Shown piece after piece: positions 19,371 through 30,847 of a stretch of 64,000 nucleotides of DNA. Each line of letters opens with the position of its first letter. Position 1 is the first letter of the stretch. A program made the position numbers and the translations under genes. A model generated the notes under the pieces. That model worked only from the letters and a program-made list of their open reading frames with translations. It ran no database searches and was not told where the DNA came from. This DNA is from Taiwanofungus camphoratus (lineage: Eukaryota > Basidiomycota > Agaricomycetes > Polyporales > Taiwanofungaceae): contig CP021223.1 of NCBI GenBank assembly GCA_003999685.1, forward strand, positions 2,356,001-2,420,000, read 5' to 3'.

Positions 19371-22300
19371 GGGCAGGGTGAGCCGATGCAACCACTGCCT
19401 GTATCCATTTCATTGTCCCACATTGTACTTGTAGTTCAGAATGACAGAGCCCTTCACATTCCAATTACTGTGGGATGAAAAGCCGTCGAAGCATGCACCT
19501 TCATCGATAGTGGCACATCAGGAATATTCGTGCACCCACGATTTGTTAAGGAACACAAGTTACGGACAGAGGCACTACCACGCCCTATACTGGTGTTCAA
19601 TGTGGACGGCACTGCCAATAAGCAAGCGCTCATCCAGAAGCGAGCCTTGCTCTCGTACAAAATTGAGAATGAGCCCCGGTTTGTCAAAGCATACGTGGAC
19701 AGTATAGGGAACGAAGACATCATCTTTGGACATACATGGCTCAAATTTGAGAACCCCAGTATCGACTGGAAAGGGGGTCGTGTGGAACTGAAACACTGCA
19801 TGACCCTGCAAGAATCTCGAGAGTGGAAAAAGGGGATTATCACGCAATAAATCGCGCGACTGGAGCTGAAGAAGCTAGCTGAACAAGAACAGGAAGAAGC
19901 CTTGGATCCCATGCTAGACTATAAGGTAGACTGGTCAGCACCCCCTTGCCCACAAGTAGTGGCATTCCTTGCCGAACGAAACAAACGCCTCAAGCAACAA
20001 TGGCAGCCCACCATTGAAGAGGTAGAGGACGAAGGAGACTTCAAGGTGATTGACACCATGTCTCCTGTCTTACCGACGACAGACATGTCTAGGCAGACAG
20101 TGCGCTGTGACCTACCAGTCACATCTCTGGTAGAAGAATCAGTCAACGGTATCACCTTGGATCAGGCAATGGAGACGATCGATGATGATGAACTGGTCAT
20201 AGCATTCATCGAGGGAGACAATCGAATCACCACATATGGATGGGACGCACATCTGGTGTATCGCAATGCACCCTGAGAGGAAGTGGAATATCCCCTCAAT
20301 GGAGCCTATCGTCATCTGGATAATGGTCTTATCTGGAAGGTCACACATGACATTGGTCGACTTACTACATTCACGGAACTCGCAATCAAGGAACACACCA
20401 AGAAAGAGGAGAAACCGGTCACGGAACTCATTCCTGAGTACCTCCACGATCTCCTCCCGGTGTTCAACAAAGCCAAAGCAGCGAGACTTCCCCAACATTC
20501 AGAGTTCAACCACGAAATCAATCTCAAACCAGATTTCAAGAACTTCAAGCAGACGACGTACTCCCTTAACCACGATCAATGAGCCAAACTGGACAAATTC
20601 CTCGAAGAGAATATAGAGAAGGGATACATCTGGCCATCCAAGTCACCACTTGCTAGCCCATTCTTCTTTGTGGATAAGAAGGATGGCAGATATTGACCAT
20701 GCCAGGACTATAGGGAACTCAACGAGGGCACAATTAAAGACAGATACCCTCTTCCCCTCGTAACGGAGCTTCTGGAACGCCTCAACAATGCCACGATCTT
20801 CACAAAAATGGACCTTCATCAGGGATACAACAACCTTCATATCAAGGAAGGTGACGAATGGAAGGCGGCTTTCGGTGTTCCAGCAGCAGGAGAAGGACCT
20901 CCCTTGTTTTATGAACCCCTGGTAATGTTCTTCGAGATGTGCAACTCACCGGCAATGTTCCAACGGATGATGAACACAGTCTTCGCAGACATGCTCAAGG
21001 AAGGATGGTTAGCGATCTACATGGACGACATCCTTATCTACTCAACAGACTCTGAGGAGCATAAGAAATGAACACAGCGAGTTATCGAACGACTTAGAGA
21101 TAGTGACCTCTATCTCAAACTGGAAAAGTGCAAATTCGACATACAAGAAGTCGAATTCTTGGGTATGATCATCCAACCTGGACAGCTCGCTATAGACCCT
21201 GTCAAGGTCATCGGCATAAAGGATTGGCCGATACCCAAGAACCTTAGGGAAGTCCGGTCGTTCATTGGGTTTGGGAACTTCTATCGCCGGTTCATACATA
21301 GCTTCTCACACTTGGCTCAACCATTGGTCTTGCTCATGCGCAAGGACGTCAAATGGCACTGAGATGACAAACAGCAAAGAGCTTTTGAAGCTTTAAAGAA
21401 AGCCTTCCTGGAACAACCGGTTTTACAGATGCCTGACCCGGAGAAGCCGTTCGCACTGGAAATGAATGCATCAAAGTTCACCACAGGTGCTGTCCTCAGA
21501 CAAAAGGACAACAATGGTGACTGGCACCCATGTGGCTATATTTCCCAGAGCATGACACCAGCAGAGCGAAATTATGACGTCTATGACCAGGAACTCATGG
21601 GCGTCATGCGTGGACTCAACAAATGGAGTCACCCTCTCATTGGCAGCCCGTGTCCAGTCACAATCTACAGCGACCACAAGAACCTGACATACTGGAAGAC
21701 GGCACGGAATCTTAATCGAAGACAGGCACAATGGGCCCTTCACCTGTCCGAATTCGATTATTGGTTGATTCATGTACCTGGCACGCAAATGGTGCAAAGC
21801 GACGTGCTCTCCCGACACCCCGACCATGATGGCGGCTCATCAGACAACCAGGATGTAACCATCCTATCGGACAAGGTTTGGGCAGCAGCAATTGACATGA
21901 GTCTCTGGGCTTCCATTGCGAAAGCATGCGTAAATGACTTGATATATACGGAAGGGTTGCATAATGCACAACATGGCCTTAATGACCACTGGATGACTCG
22001 AGATGGCAATCTCCTCTATAATAATCGAGTGTATATCCCCATGGATGAGGAGCTACCATGAGAAACAGTCTTGAACTATCACAACCTCCCCTCCGCTGGC
22101 CACTCCAGAATTCAGAAAACCCTCTCATCCATCTGACGAGACTACTGGTGGCCCAGAATGGCTGACTTCGTCATACGATACGTCAAAGGTTGCAGCACTT
22201 GCCAGCAAATGAAGGTTAACACACACCCCACCTGACTGACCCTACTCCCGATCAAATCCGCGCAGCACACCACTCCGTTCAGTACATTCTGCTGCGATTT

Positions 22301-23335
22301 TATCACAGATTTACCAACTTCAGAGGGCTACAATTCAATTTTGGTCGTTGTGGACCACGACCTTACAAAGGGGGTAGTTTTCATCTCATGCAACAAAACA
22401 ATTGATGTATCAGGGACAGCCAGGGCATTATATCAAGAGGTTTACAAGTGGTTTGGTCTTCCGGACAAGATCATCAGTGACCGAGGACCACAATTTGCAT
22501 CAAAGGTATTTCAGGAGCTCTGCCATATGACTGGAGTCAAGTCGGCTATGAGCACAGCGTTCCACCCTCAGACGGATGGAGAGATGGAACGAGTCAATCA
22601 GGAACTGGAAATCTACCTGTGATGCTTCACGAGCAACAACCTGGACAATTGGTCATCGCTACTGGGCTCAGCACAGTTCGCTCACAACTCGCGTGAGCAT
22701 TCTACGATCAAGGCATCACCCTTCAAGGTCATGATGGGCTACGAACCTCGAGGGATTCCCGTCGTACACCCCGGATCAGACACACTGGGTGCTGCTTATT
22801 GACTGCGAAACTTACAGAAAATTCGGAAAGATGCACACTTGGCAATAGAGCTAGCACAGGTGGTGTTAGCAAAACGTGTGAAACCCAAGGGAACAGGTTT
22901 CCGCAAAGGGCAGAAGGTATGGCTAGACTCACAAAATTTAAAGCTGCCATACCCGATGAGGAAGTTGGCTTTCAAGCGTGAGGGACCCTTTGAAATCACA
23001 GATGTTTTAGGATCGGTGTCTTACAAGCTGAAACTCCTGATGACATGGCGAGTGCACCCTGTTTTCCATGCCGCACTTCTTTCACCATACACCGAGATGG
23101 ACACCCATGGTCTCAACTACATGGAACCACCACCGGAGCTTATTAGCAGCAAAGATAACTATGAAGTCAAAGCTCTGGTCGGACATTGTGAGAATCACTG
23201 AAGGAATCACCGAGAATACTGAGTCAGGTGGAAGGGTTATTCATCTGCCGACAACTCACGGGAACCGGAAGAAAACTTAGCTGGTACTGTGGATGAGCTG
23301 CTGGATGCATATAAGCAGCGCAAGAACCTGAGCTG
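19371..23335 (+). pseudogene. family A second pol, heavily decayed
   Basis: Collinear with the first pol: protease (FIDSGTSGIFVHPRFV-like), RT with [11 protein letters not shown], RNase H, integrase and a chromodomain ending YKQRKNLS. It has at least a dozen in-frame stops, for example near 19848, 20275, 20581, 20695, 21069, 21360, 22060, 22135, 22620 and 22800. Most stand where the first copy has CGA. Confidence 0.9.
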
Positions 23336-23917
23336 AGTGGAACAATCGCATTTTCACCCCACTCATCGCTCACATGTCTCGGTCAAATGGTTTTTTGTCC
23401 TTAACCACTCGCTACAGTCCGTGCTACCTCTGTGATAGCACTTGTCACTCGCACCGGACGTGCCCAGACTACAAATGTCTCCACTGTAGTTGACCATCGC
23501 CTGGGCACCTCACACGCGAATGCACCGCCGTCCATTACACATTCACCAACAACCCGGAACCACCGTACCATTCAGAGTGGTTCCTGCATGTCGCTAAACT
23601 GCAAGAGAATGACCGTGCACATCGTTAAACTACAATGTATGATCGACATGTCGTAAAACTGTAAAGTTTGAGGTGAAAGGATCCTCACGGTTGGAGGGGT
23701 CATCCCCTATGGGTTCGAGGTGAAACATTCTCACGGTTGGAAGGGTCATCCCTTATCAGTTGCAGTGAAACACCCGCACGTTACTTCCAAGAATTTTCAA
23801 GTTCATTCACGGAAGTTGTCAAGTTCAATTTCATTCAAAAGTTCAATTTGAGCTCGACGCATTACCCATTGAAGTTTAGTTGATTGACCAGGTGTTCAAT
23901 CATAAGTAGGGGGGTAA

Positions 23918-24472
23918 TGATACAATTTCTTTTCTCTCATATCTTATCGGTCAGACCTCGGATCGGTCCCATGACCTTTCACTTCTAGGATGGGCCTCGG
24001 GTAGGCCCAGCTTCTTTGCGCAGCACCTTGACTCATCGCTGCTTACAGTACGGGCCCCGGACAGGCCCTGGTTACTCATGGACACTGACTCATATCGGGC
24101 CTCGCTTACACATTTCATCTTATGCTTACTGATTGCTAATACAGCCCGATGACTCATATCACCTTACTTACGCTTACTCATGCTGATTCTTAGACCACGT
24201 GCCATGGTCCGTGCACAGAGTAGAATACGTATATAAGGCCCTGTACTTTGTAGGTCAGACCTTAAGTTTGATCTGGTTATCAAGTAGCTAGTCACCACTA
24301 GCAATCTTATACTTGTATCTTGCGACCTCTTGCTTTGTACCTGAGTACTCGCTCGACTCTATCAACTTTGCCCAGGAGGACATATGCAGTGTCCATAAAG
24401 CCCTCGCTACTATCTCTTGTAGTCAGGTCCTCACGTTCGAGGCTTTCTGGTTGTTAATACCAGCTTGTATCA
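23918..24472 (+). repeat. family A right LTR of composite
   Basis: 555 bp, preceded by the same purine tract (AAGTAGGGGGGTAA) and followed by the target duplication GTACA at 24473-24477. Confidence 0.95.
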
Positions 24473-24656
24473 GTACATAGATTAGACTAGACAGCACATT
24501 TTCTGCACTGGGAGGACTAGCAGCGTGCACTCTTCCATTTTCATCAATGTTTAAGTACAATTTAATCTCAATTTCCTGATGCTTGTAAGCATCAGAAACA
24601 ACATTGAGAATTGAGCTACCAGCTCATTCTGATGCTGTTTAGGCGATGATAAGTCT
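24473..24656 (-). pseudogene. exon fragment of the disrupted gene upstream of the composite (fragment 4)
   Basis: Open on the minus strand: SSILNVVSDAYKHQEIEIKL, YLNIDENGRVHAASPPS, ENVLSSLIYV. It continues in frame into 11755 when the composite and one GTACA are removed. Its own upstream part is cut by the family D LTR at 24657. Confidence 0.6.
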
Positions 24657-26185
24657 GGTACTCTTCTGCGCCCTGAAAGCACCCATTTTTGGTTTTATAT
24701 GCGCTTCTAGACTACTCTACAGATCATCAGAACAAAGACCCACCATCCGTGCATCATAATGCCACCCGAGAAATCCAGTCAATGTGCCAAAACATCATTA
24801 TTTAGACTTCGGATATCGGAAGTTCTACAGCGCACCTCAGAAGCCTCTATCCCACAGAGCAGTTCCTCATACTTTGTAACGCACTTGTTCAGCTCATCCT
24901 TGCATCCCTTGTATGTCCCCAAGTCCCTCTTATTGGCCAAGAAAAACCGAGCAAAAGTCCTTCGGTCTTCGGTTTTTGGTCCTTGATCCCCAGTCCTTCG
25001 GTTATCGGTCTTCGGTCCTCGGTCCTGGTTCTCAGTCTCTCGGTCCGGAGTCCTGGCCTTTTGTTCATGACATCCATATGATCTCTTGGTATTGCCTAGA
25101 CCCCCTACACATCGGCTTGACGGTTCAGCACTCTTAGGTCCCTGTTCCCCCCAAGGCCTGGTTAGATAGCCCATCTTTCATATGATGATCTCTAGATAAG
25201 AATCCCTCACCTTGTGCCATTCCCCCGTAACCTTTCTACCACATTCAGTGTCCCTGTTTCATGTTCTACTTCAGGTTAGTTCCCCGTATGGTATGCAAAT
25301 CGGATCTTAGATTTTACGATTTTCGGTTTGTTTTCGGTTTCTTCGGTTTTATTTTGCATAAGATACTTTGACACCATGGACCCCTTATGTAGTCTCCTGT
25401 ACCTACCAGACGAGAGGGAAGATATGCGCTCCCGTCTTGTCTTGCAGAATCTACAGACTTGTCCCTCAGAGTTCAGATTTGGGTTTCCCCTGCTCTAAGA
25501 CTTCCCTACAGTCTGACAAGGTTTCTCTCCATCGTATCTACGCCTATTGTCAGTCAGCAGTCCTATTATATCGTATATCACAGCAGTTCTACGTCTTTTA
25601 CGTCCTATATTCCCAAAGTTGGAGTAACTTCGGTCTAAGTAACCAGTCTCCCTCCTCCTCCTCATTCAACGTGCCTCCACCCTCATTATACCCCTTAGGC
25701 ACGTGTTGCGCACAGTCCAGTCTATCAGTCATTGCCTACGCCAGCCCTACGTACCATTCCTACGACATCAGTCCTCAGCAGTATCCCCTATCCCAATTAC
25801 ATTGGTTTTCGGTTTATCTTTCAGTTCTCGGTTTACCACCAGTACGCCCTCAGTTCCTTCGACTCCTTTGCACCTGGCCAGCATTCAACCAGCCTGCTGC
25901 CATTGGATTAGAAGACCATGCTCCTACCCTCCTGGGACTGTCCGCACCTTGGCATAAGATCCTGTCGTGCAGGATTCATTGGCCCCTTACTCCTCTGCAC
26001 ACACTAGACTTTTAGGCCCCTGACAGTGGTCTAGGTAGTTTCTCTGTCATGTCCCTTCACTTACCTTTCCCTCTGGTATCCTTCACAGGTACCACACCGC
26101 TTTAGCACTCTCCTTACTCATTGGGACACGTCGGACCTACTCCCTAGGTTCATCCCCACGGTCCAAGACTCCCTAGGTCGTATCA
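24657..26185 (+). mobile_element. family D LTR, apparently solo
   Basis: About 1.53 kb, TGATAAGTCTGG...CCTAGGTCGTATCA. The first ~1 kb recurs at 32505-33495. The last 15 bp also match the end of the family C LTR, so the two families are related. ORFs inside (for example 25368-26015) are low-complexity Ser/Pro/Tyr translations without domain signals. No matching 5-bp duplication was found. Confidence 0.7.
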
Positions 26186-27811
26186 GCTAAACACATTAGA
26201 AACAGTCCACTTTGATGATTTGGTTGCTGAATTTCTAATGGCAGAGGTCTCACAGTGTGGCAGACATAGGGCAATTGGTTACACAGTCTTACAGCACTTT
26301 TCATAATTATGCGGAAAGCAAAACTCGAGAAGTGCCATCTTTGTCGGCAGAAACCTTGCTTGACTTTGAACCATGAAGGATACAAAGTAAACAGATGATA
26401 TGTAAAATTTATGAAATTCATTTCTGTGAATAAATTTGACAGATGCAATAAACACTATCAGTGGAATACAATTTCATGAATTGCATCCCTTCCTCTCCCT
26501 CTAAAAATCTGATAAATTCATGGTATACACAATACAGTATTTTTAAGAGGTAACAGAACATTATCACTGTTAACTGGTCCTTGGTGCAGATGACAATCTT
26601 TACAGCAAATTCATGAATGCTGTTAGTGGTAGAACAAAGATTAGTGATGAGAATGTGAAGACTGAACATGAAAGAATAGAGACAAAGTAAGAAATGTTAA
26701 GAATGACCAACTTGACATACAGACTGGAAACAAATGCAGTTGATGTTGACACAGGGGTAGTTAGAGGAGCTGGCACTGCTAATACAAGACAATACAATCC
26801 AAGTGGTGCTGCTAGTGCTGCAGGTGCAATACCTATGAATGCTGGAGGTGCTAGAGGAACCATAATGCAGGGATAGTACAAAAGAGAGTACCTATTACAG
26901 GATGGAACACAAAAGAATGCAAGATGGCCAAAGCAAACAAGGGTTTCAATCCAATTATGAGGACTGCAGAACCAATTGATGCTGAGACAGGGCAGGATTG
27001 ATCCTGAAGTAGATTATACAAATTCTGACACCAGAACAAGTATGCCCTTCAATGGACCTGAACAAAGTCACAAGAGAATAGTGGAGAAAGATGGGATATA
27101 TGTAGATACAACCAGATGAGACAGTAGCTAATACAATGTTATAACAAAAACCAGAAAGAACATAAAATTATATGACAGAGGAAGGTGCACTGACCATAGC
27201 ATATAAAAAGTGTACTTCATAAAACTCGAGAAGCACTGTCTTCACTGGCAGAAACCTTGCTTGATTTTGAGCACAGACTTGAACAGCATCTTTAGATAAG
27301 CATGGTGTCAGTCTCCAAGCATGAGCTGACATGGTGCCAACAGCAGTGCATGCTCAAATTCTGCTTGTGTGCATTTTCTGTCACAATAACAATAGATACA
27401 TGCGAATAATTGTGGAGTGGCACTTCCAGCCTGGAGTCAAGGGACACACAAATCAGTAGAAGGTACTCCTAGAGCACAATCTATTAGCTTTCCTCAATCA
27501 AGTACTACTAACATGAAGGTCTATGATTAGTATATGAAGTAAATATGCTATAAATGTGAGTAGACAGTGTTATAACGAAGGGTTTACGGATATGCCAATG
27601 AGAATATGTGTTTGGGAAGATAAATTAATAAAATGGCAATGCAAACTGAGAGAACCCAGACAGTAATAGCTGAAAGAACAATGAGGAGTAGTATACGTAG
27701 TATCCCAATGACTAAGATCATATTGTAGAGCAGTGGAAGTTGTGTTGATGCTGAAAGAACTGTAGAAACACTATATTAGTAGATTATCTTAGCTTCAAAT
27801 AAGTACACACC
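26186..27811. other. A/T-rich stretch without a recognisable gene; contains a 50-bp direct repeat
   Basis: No domain was recognised on either strand; the short open frames are interrupted. A sequence of about 50 bp (AAAACTCGAGAAG ... GCAGAAACCTTGCTTGA-TTTGA) occurs at about 26320-26368 and again at about 27223-27272. It may be a decayed element or part of the degenerate gene to its right. Confidence 0.35.
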
Positions 27812-29040
27812 TCACATGTGATGAGCCCTTTTAGATGGAGAGGGGAAAGTGATAGGGTTGAGAGCAGATACTTTCCTTTTGCGAGGTGTGACCCAAATGG
27901 GTTTTGGTGGCATAAGGACTGAGATCAAGCATAAGTCAGCAGTAATGACATCGCTGCCATCACTGCCATTATGTCCTCCAATTGACCAGTGCCACAAGGT
28001 AAAATGAACCTCAACTAGGGCACCCTCAAGTCGCATGCGATAGAAAGATGGACTGATGAGTTCATGATGCATGTTGTATGCAAAGATAGGCACCACACAG
28101 TGAGTTTTTTTCAAATGTTCTATGGCATCTTTGGCTTCATCTGTCCAACAAGACCACTGATCAATCAAAAATTGAGGATCAAGAGCTTGAACAGATGGTA
28201 TCAAACTCAGAGAATGTTAAAAAAAATGGGGTGCAAACTGTACCTCTATCATCATCAACAGCATACATGTTTGCGATGCTGTCATTGGAATGGCCACCCT
28301 CTCCTGCATTCCTGTCATAAACATAGCCTAGTCCTCAGCATGTATATGTCAACTCACTATTTGACTTTACAGACTCTGTATCATCTGTCAGAGATGCATT
28401 AGCACCAATGCTCTTGCCCTTGCCATTCACCGTCTCCACTTTTGGTTGGCCCAACTCACTACCATTATTGCTTATTATCTCAGAATTGCTGCCTGCTTTC
28501 TTGCTTTTATCATCAGTGACTGTCATTATATCTTCTATACTCTGGTAAGCATCCTATGTTGTTATTCAAATCATTAACATACTAGCTTCATCAGAATCTC
28601 TTTTGTTTGTTTTCTCATTCATGCTCTTTTGATTGAGAGTGCTGTCAGTGAGTGGCTTTAAGTTCAAATTTAATATTAGTATAGGCTTTCAGACAATGAA
28701 TACAGAGTACCATACCTCAAATAATACATGCTTAACTTTGATTCGAGAATCTGGGCCAAACAACAACCCCTTGCGAGCTGTGGGCTTGAAACCTGGTGTT
28801 GCGACAAGATTCTGGAGCCAATCAAGATTTCAAAGGACCTCCTTACAATCTTGAGCAAATATGCTGATGTCAGGTGCACCAATTGTGCATAACAGCTTAA
28901 CTGACATGAAGGAAGGACAAAACTGAGAGGGGCATCAGTTACCATTTGATGTGAGCCAGTAGTCCTCAGAGCTAACAATGCCTGTCATGAATATGACTGT
29001 GGGTTCTGCTTTTAAAGCATGAGGTGCATTGGAAGCCGCT
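27812..29040 (-). pseudogene. degenerate multi-exon gene, unrecognised
   Basis: Exon-like blocks on the minus strand, from 5' to 3': about 28740-28870 (DISIFAQDCKEVL, a TGA, NLDWLQNLVATPGFKPTARK, KVKHVLFE before a GT); 28340-28540 (Lys/Ser/Asn-rich, VTDDKSKKAGSNSEIISNNG); and the last exon 27812-28200 (ALDPQFLIDQWSCWTDEAKD, AIEHLKKTHCVVPIFAYNMH, GALVEVHFTLWHWSI, and the basic tail TPRKRKVSALNP to a TGA). The last exon looks well preserved. I do not recognise a family. The style resembles lineage-specific hypothetical proteins of agaricomycetes, so the function is left open. Confidence 0.45.
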
Positions 29041-29085
29041 TCAGAGTTAGGTTTCTCAACCAAAATATGACTCTTTCCAATGCGT

Positions 29086-30845
29086 TAATACAACCTAGAG
29101 GACCCTAGTACCTAGGGAGTGCTCCGTAATGTGGCTAAGATGTAGTAGAGTGAACTGTGGGGATGTGAAAAGAGGAGCCACAACCTGTATGATACCGGGA
29201 GACCTATATATTTTGTTTTTATAAGTGAGGGAGTAAGGGGTCAAGGGTCCTGCACAACAGGATCTTGCTCCTATGTGCTAGATGATCCCTAAGACCTTGC
29301 AAGGTCCTCTAAAGTGTGCGAAGTCCTTTGAAGTTCTGCGAAGTCCTTCAAAGTTTTTGCTAAAGCACACTATCTGACTTCATAGGCTGTGTAGAGTTAG
29401 GGAGCAATAAGTCAATGGAATATGGGTTCAACTAATCAGCAAAGAATACAAGACTGCTCCAAAGTCTTTAACTAAAGTTAGCTAAAGAGCGCAATGCTTC
29501 GAAGTTTGTTAGAGCGAGGTGTGAGAGATTTGACTAGTGTGGGGGACCTATAGAAGAGGTCAGATGGTTCGTGGAGTCAATACTTGGAGTAGGGATGGGA
29601 GAACAAGGTCACTGGAAGTTTCAAAATATCTGTTGGCTTTGGGGCATATGTCAGGGAGTTTGAGAGTGTAGGGGATATACTATGACCTGAAATGAAGACT
29701 ATAGGAGAGTCGTAGTGCTATTGTGAGATGTAGAGATGATGCAACGTGAGCCTTTGGGTATAACTAAGGTGGAGGCCCACTGGGTAGGTGCTATAGGTTA
29801 TACTGAAGGGTGTGAAGTCATGTTGACTTCGTGGATCATAGTGTGTAGTTTGAGAGGCATAGGCATAGTTCATAGATATTGCAAGCGTAGACATAGTTTA
29901 GAGACACTGAAACTGAGCTAGGGTGGAGACTTTTAGAGGCTTAGGACCATTCCTAAGGCTGCACTCGTGGCACTTTCTGAGATCGGAGCTACAGGGGAAC
30001 TTGTATTCCACAGAGAGAAGTGTGCACTGAAGGGTCTCTCTTGTACATGGTAAACTACTGCTGACTAAATAGGAGAGAGTGAGGTGAACTATTCTTGTGC
30101 GAAGTGATCCTTACAAGTCTAAAATGTGTACTAAAGTGCATGGGCTCTGAAGTGAACACAAAGAGGATAGGAACTAAATAGGAACTGAAACAGGGGAACT
30201 ACGTATGGTAGAAAGATGACCAAGATCATCTATGAGGGTGGGATGACTATCCGAGAGTGGCCATGCGCTGTGATCAACTGTCTTAGTGGGCTAAGGGCGT
30301 ACAAAGTTTCTAGCAGCAGGACTTGTCCTAATCGAGGTAGGAGATGCCCTAAATAGGTAGAGGATCATATGGATGCACCGTAGAAGGACCTTATGGCATA
30401 GGATTGAGACCCAGGGGGTGCGCAAGGCTTCCTAAGTCCAGCCTTCAGAACTTTGGACCATTTTGGAGCCTATCGGAGGTGCCTGCAGTCACAAGAGATT
30501 GGAGAGACTTAGCTAAGCCTACTTAGCTAAACCCAGGATGAATGACATAGTAGCTGGGGCCTGGACCCAATAGAGCAATATGGGAGGGCCGGCAGTGCCT
30601 GCTAGTGGACTTAGCAGGAGTTAGAGACTTCGTGGCTAGCGTTCGAAGCTTTGTAGCACCTCGTGTGACTTTGCAGGACTTCATAGAGTGTTAGAAGGGT
30701 TTAGGAGGCAAAGAAGGTGTTAGAAATATTATAGAAACCTATCCCACCTGTTGTAGGCTGTAGAAGAGTCATAGGATGGTCTGTTAGGGGATTAGAAAGC
30801 TCCTAAAATTGTGATTCAGAGCCCAGGAGACTATAGGACTCATCA
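29086..30845 (+). mobile_element. family C LTR, apparently solo, plus orientation
   Basis: About 1.76 kb. Starts TAATACAACCTAGAGG (mutated TGATACGACCTAGG) and ends GGACTCATCA. It is the inverse orientation of the LTR at 45143-46905; shared landmarks are the TTTTTATAAGTG box near 29215 and the repeated CGAAGTCCTT-type motifs. No convincing 5-bp duplication. Confidence 0.85.
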
Positions 30846-30847
30846 GT

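Larger units (their letters stand above)
11761..24472 (+). mobile_element. family A Ty3/gypsy chromovirus composite with three LTRs (LTR-internal-LTR-partial internal-LTR)
   Basis: LTRs lie at 11761-12304, 18255-18809 and 23918-24472, all running TGATACAA to TTGTATCA. The first internal region (12305-18254) has gag, protease, RT, RNase H, integrase, chromodomain and a small 3' ORF. The second (18810-23917) lacks its 5' part and starts in mid-gag directly after the middle LTR. The 5-bp duplication GTACA flanks the outer ends of the whole (11756-11760 and 24473-24477). The outer LTRs share variants (for example TTAAGTTTGATCTGGTTATC) that differ in the middle LTR, so they belong to the original insertion. 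Confidence 0.93.

Noticed and set aside
25368-26015. 215-codon ORF as a gene
   Set aside because: It lies wholly inside the repeated family D LTR, has Ser/Pro/Tyr/Leu low-complexity content and no motif, and the second copy at 33228 is a shorter, altered frame.
29736-29921. 61-codon ORF
   Set aside because: It lies inside a family C LTR with no homologous frame kept in the LTR at 45143-46905.
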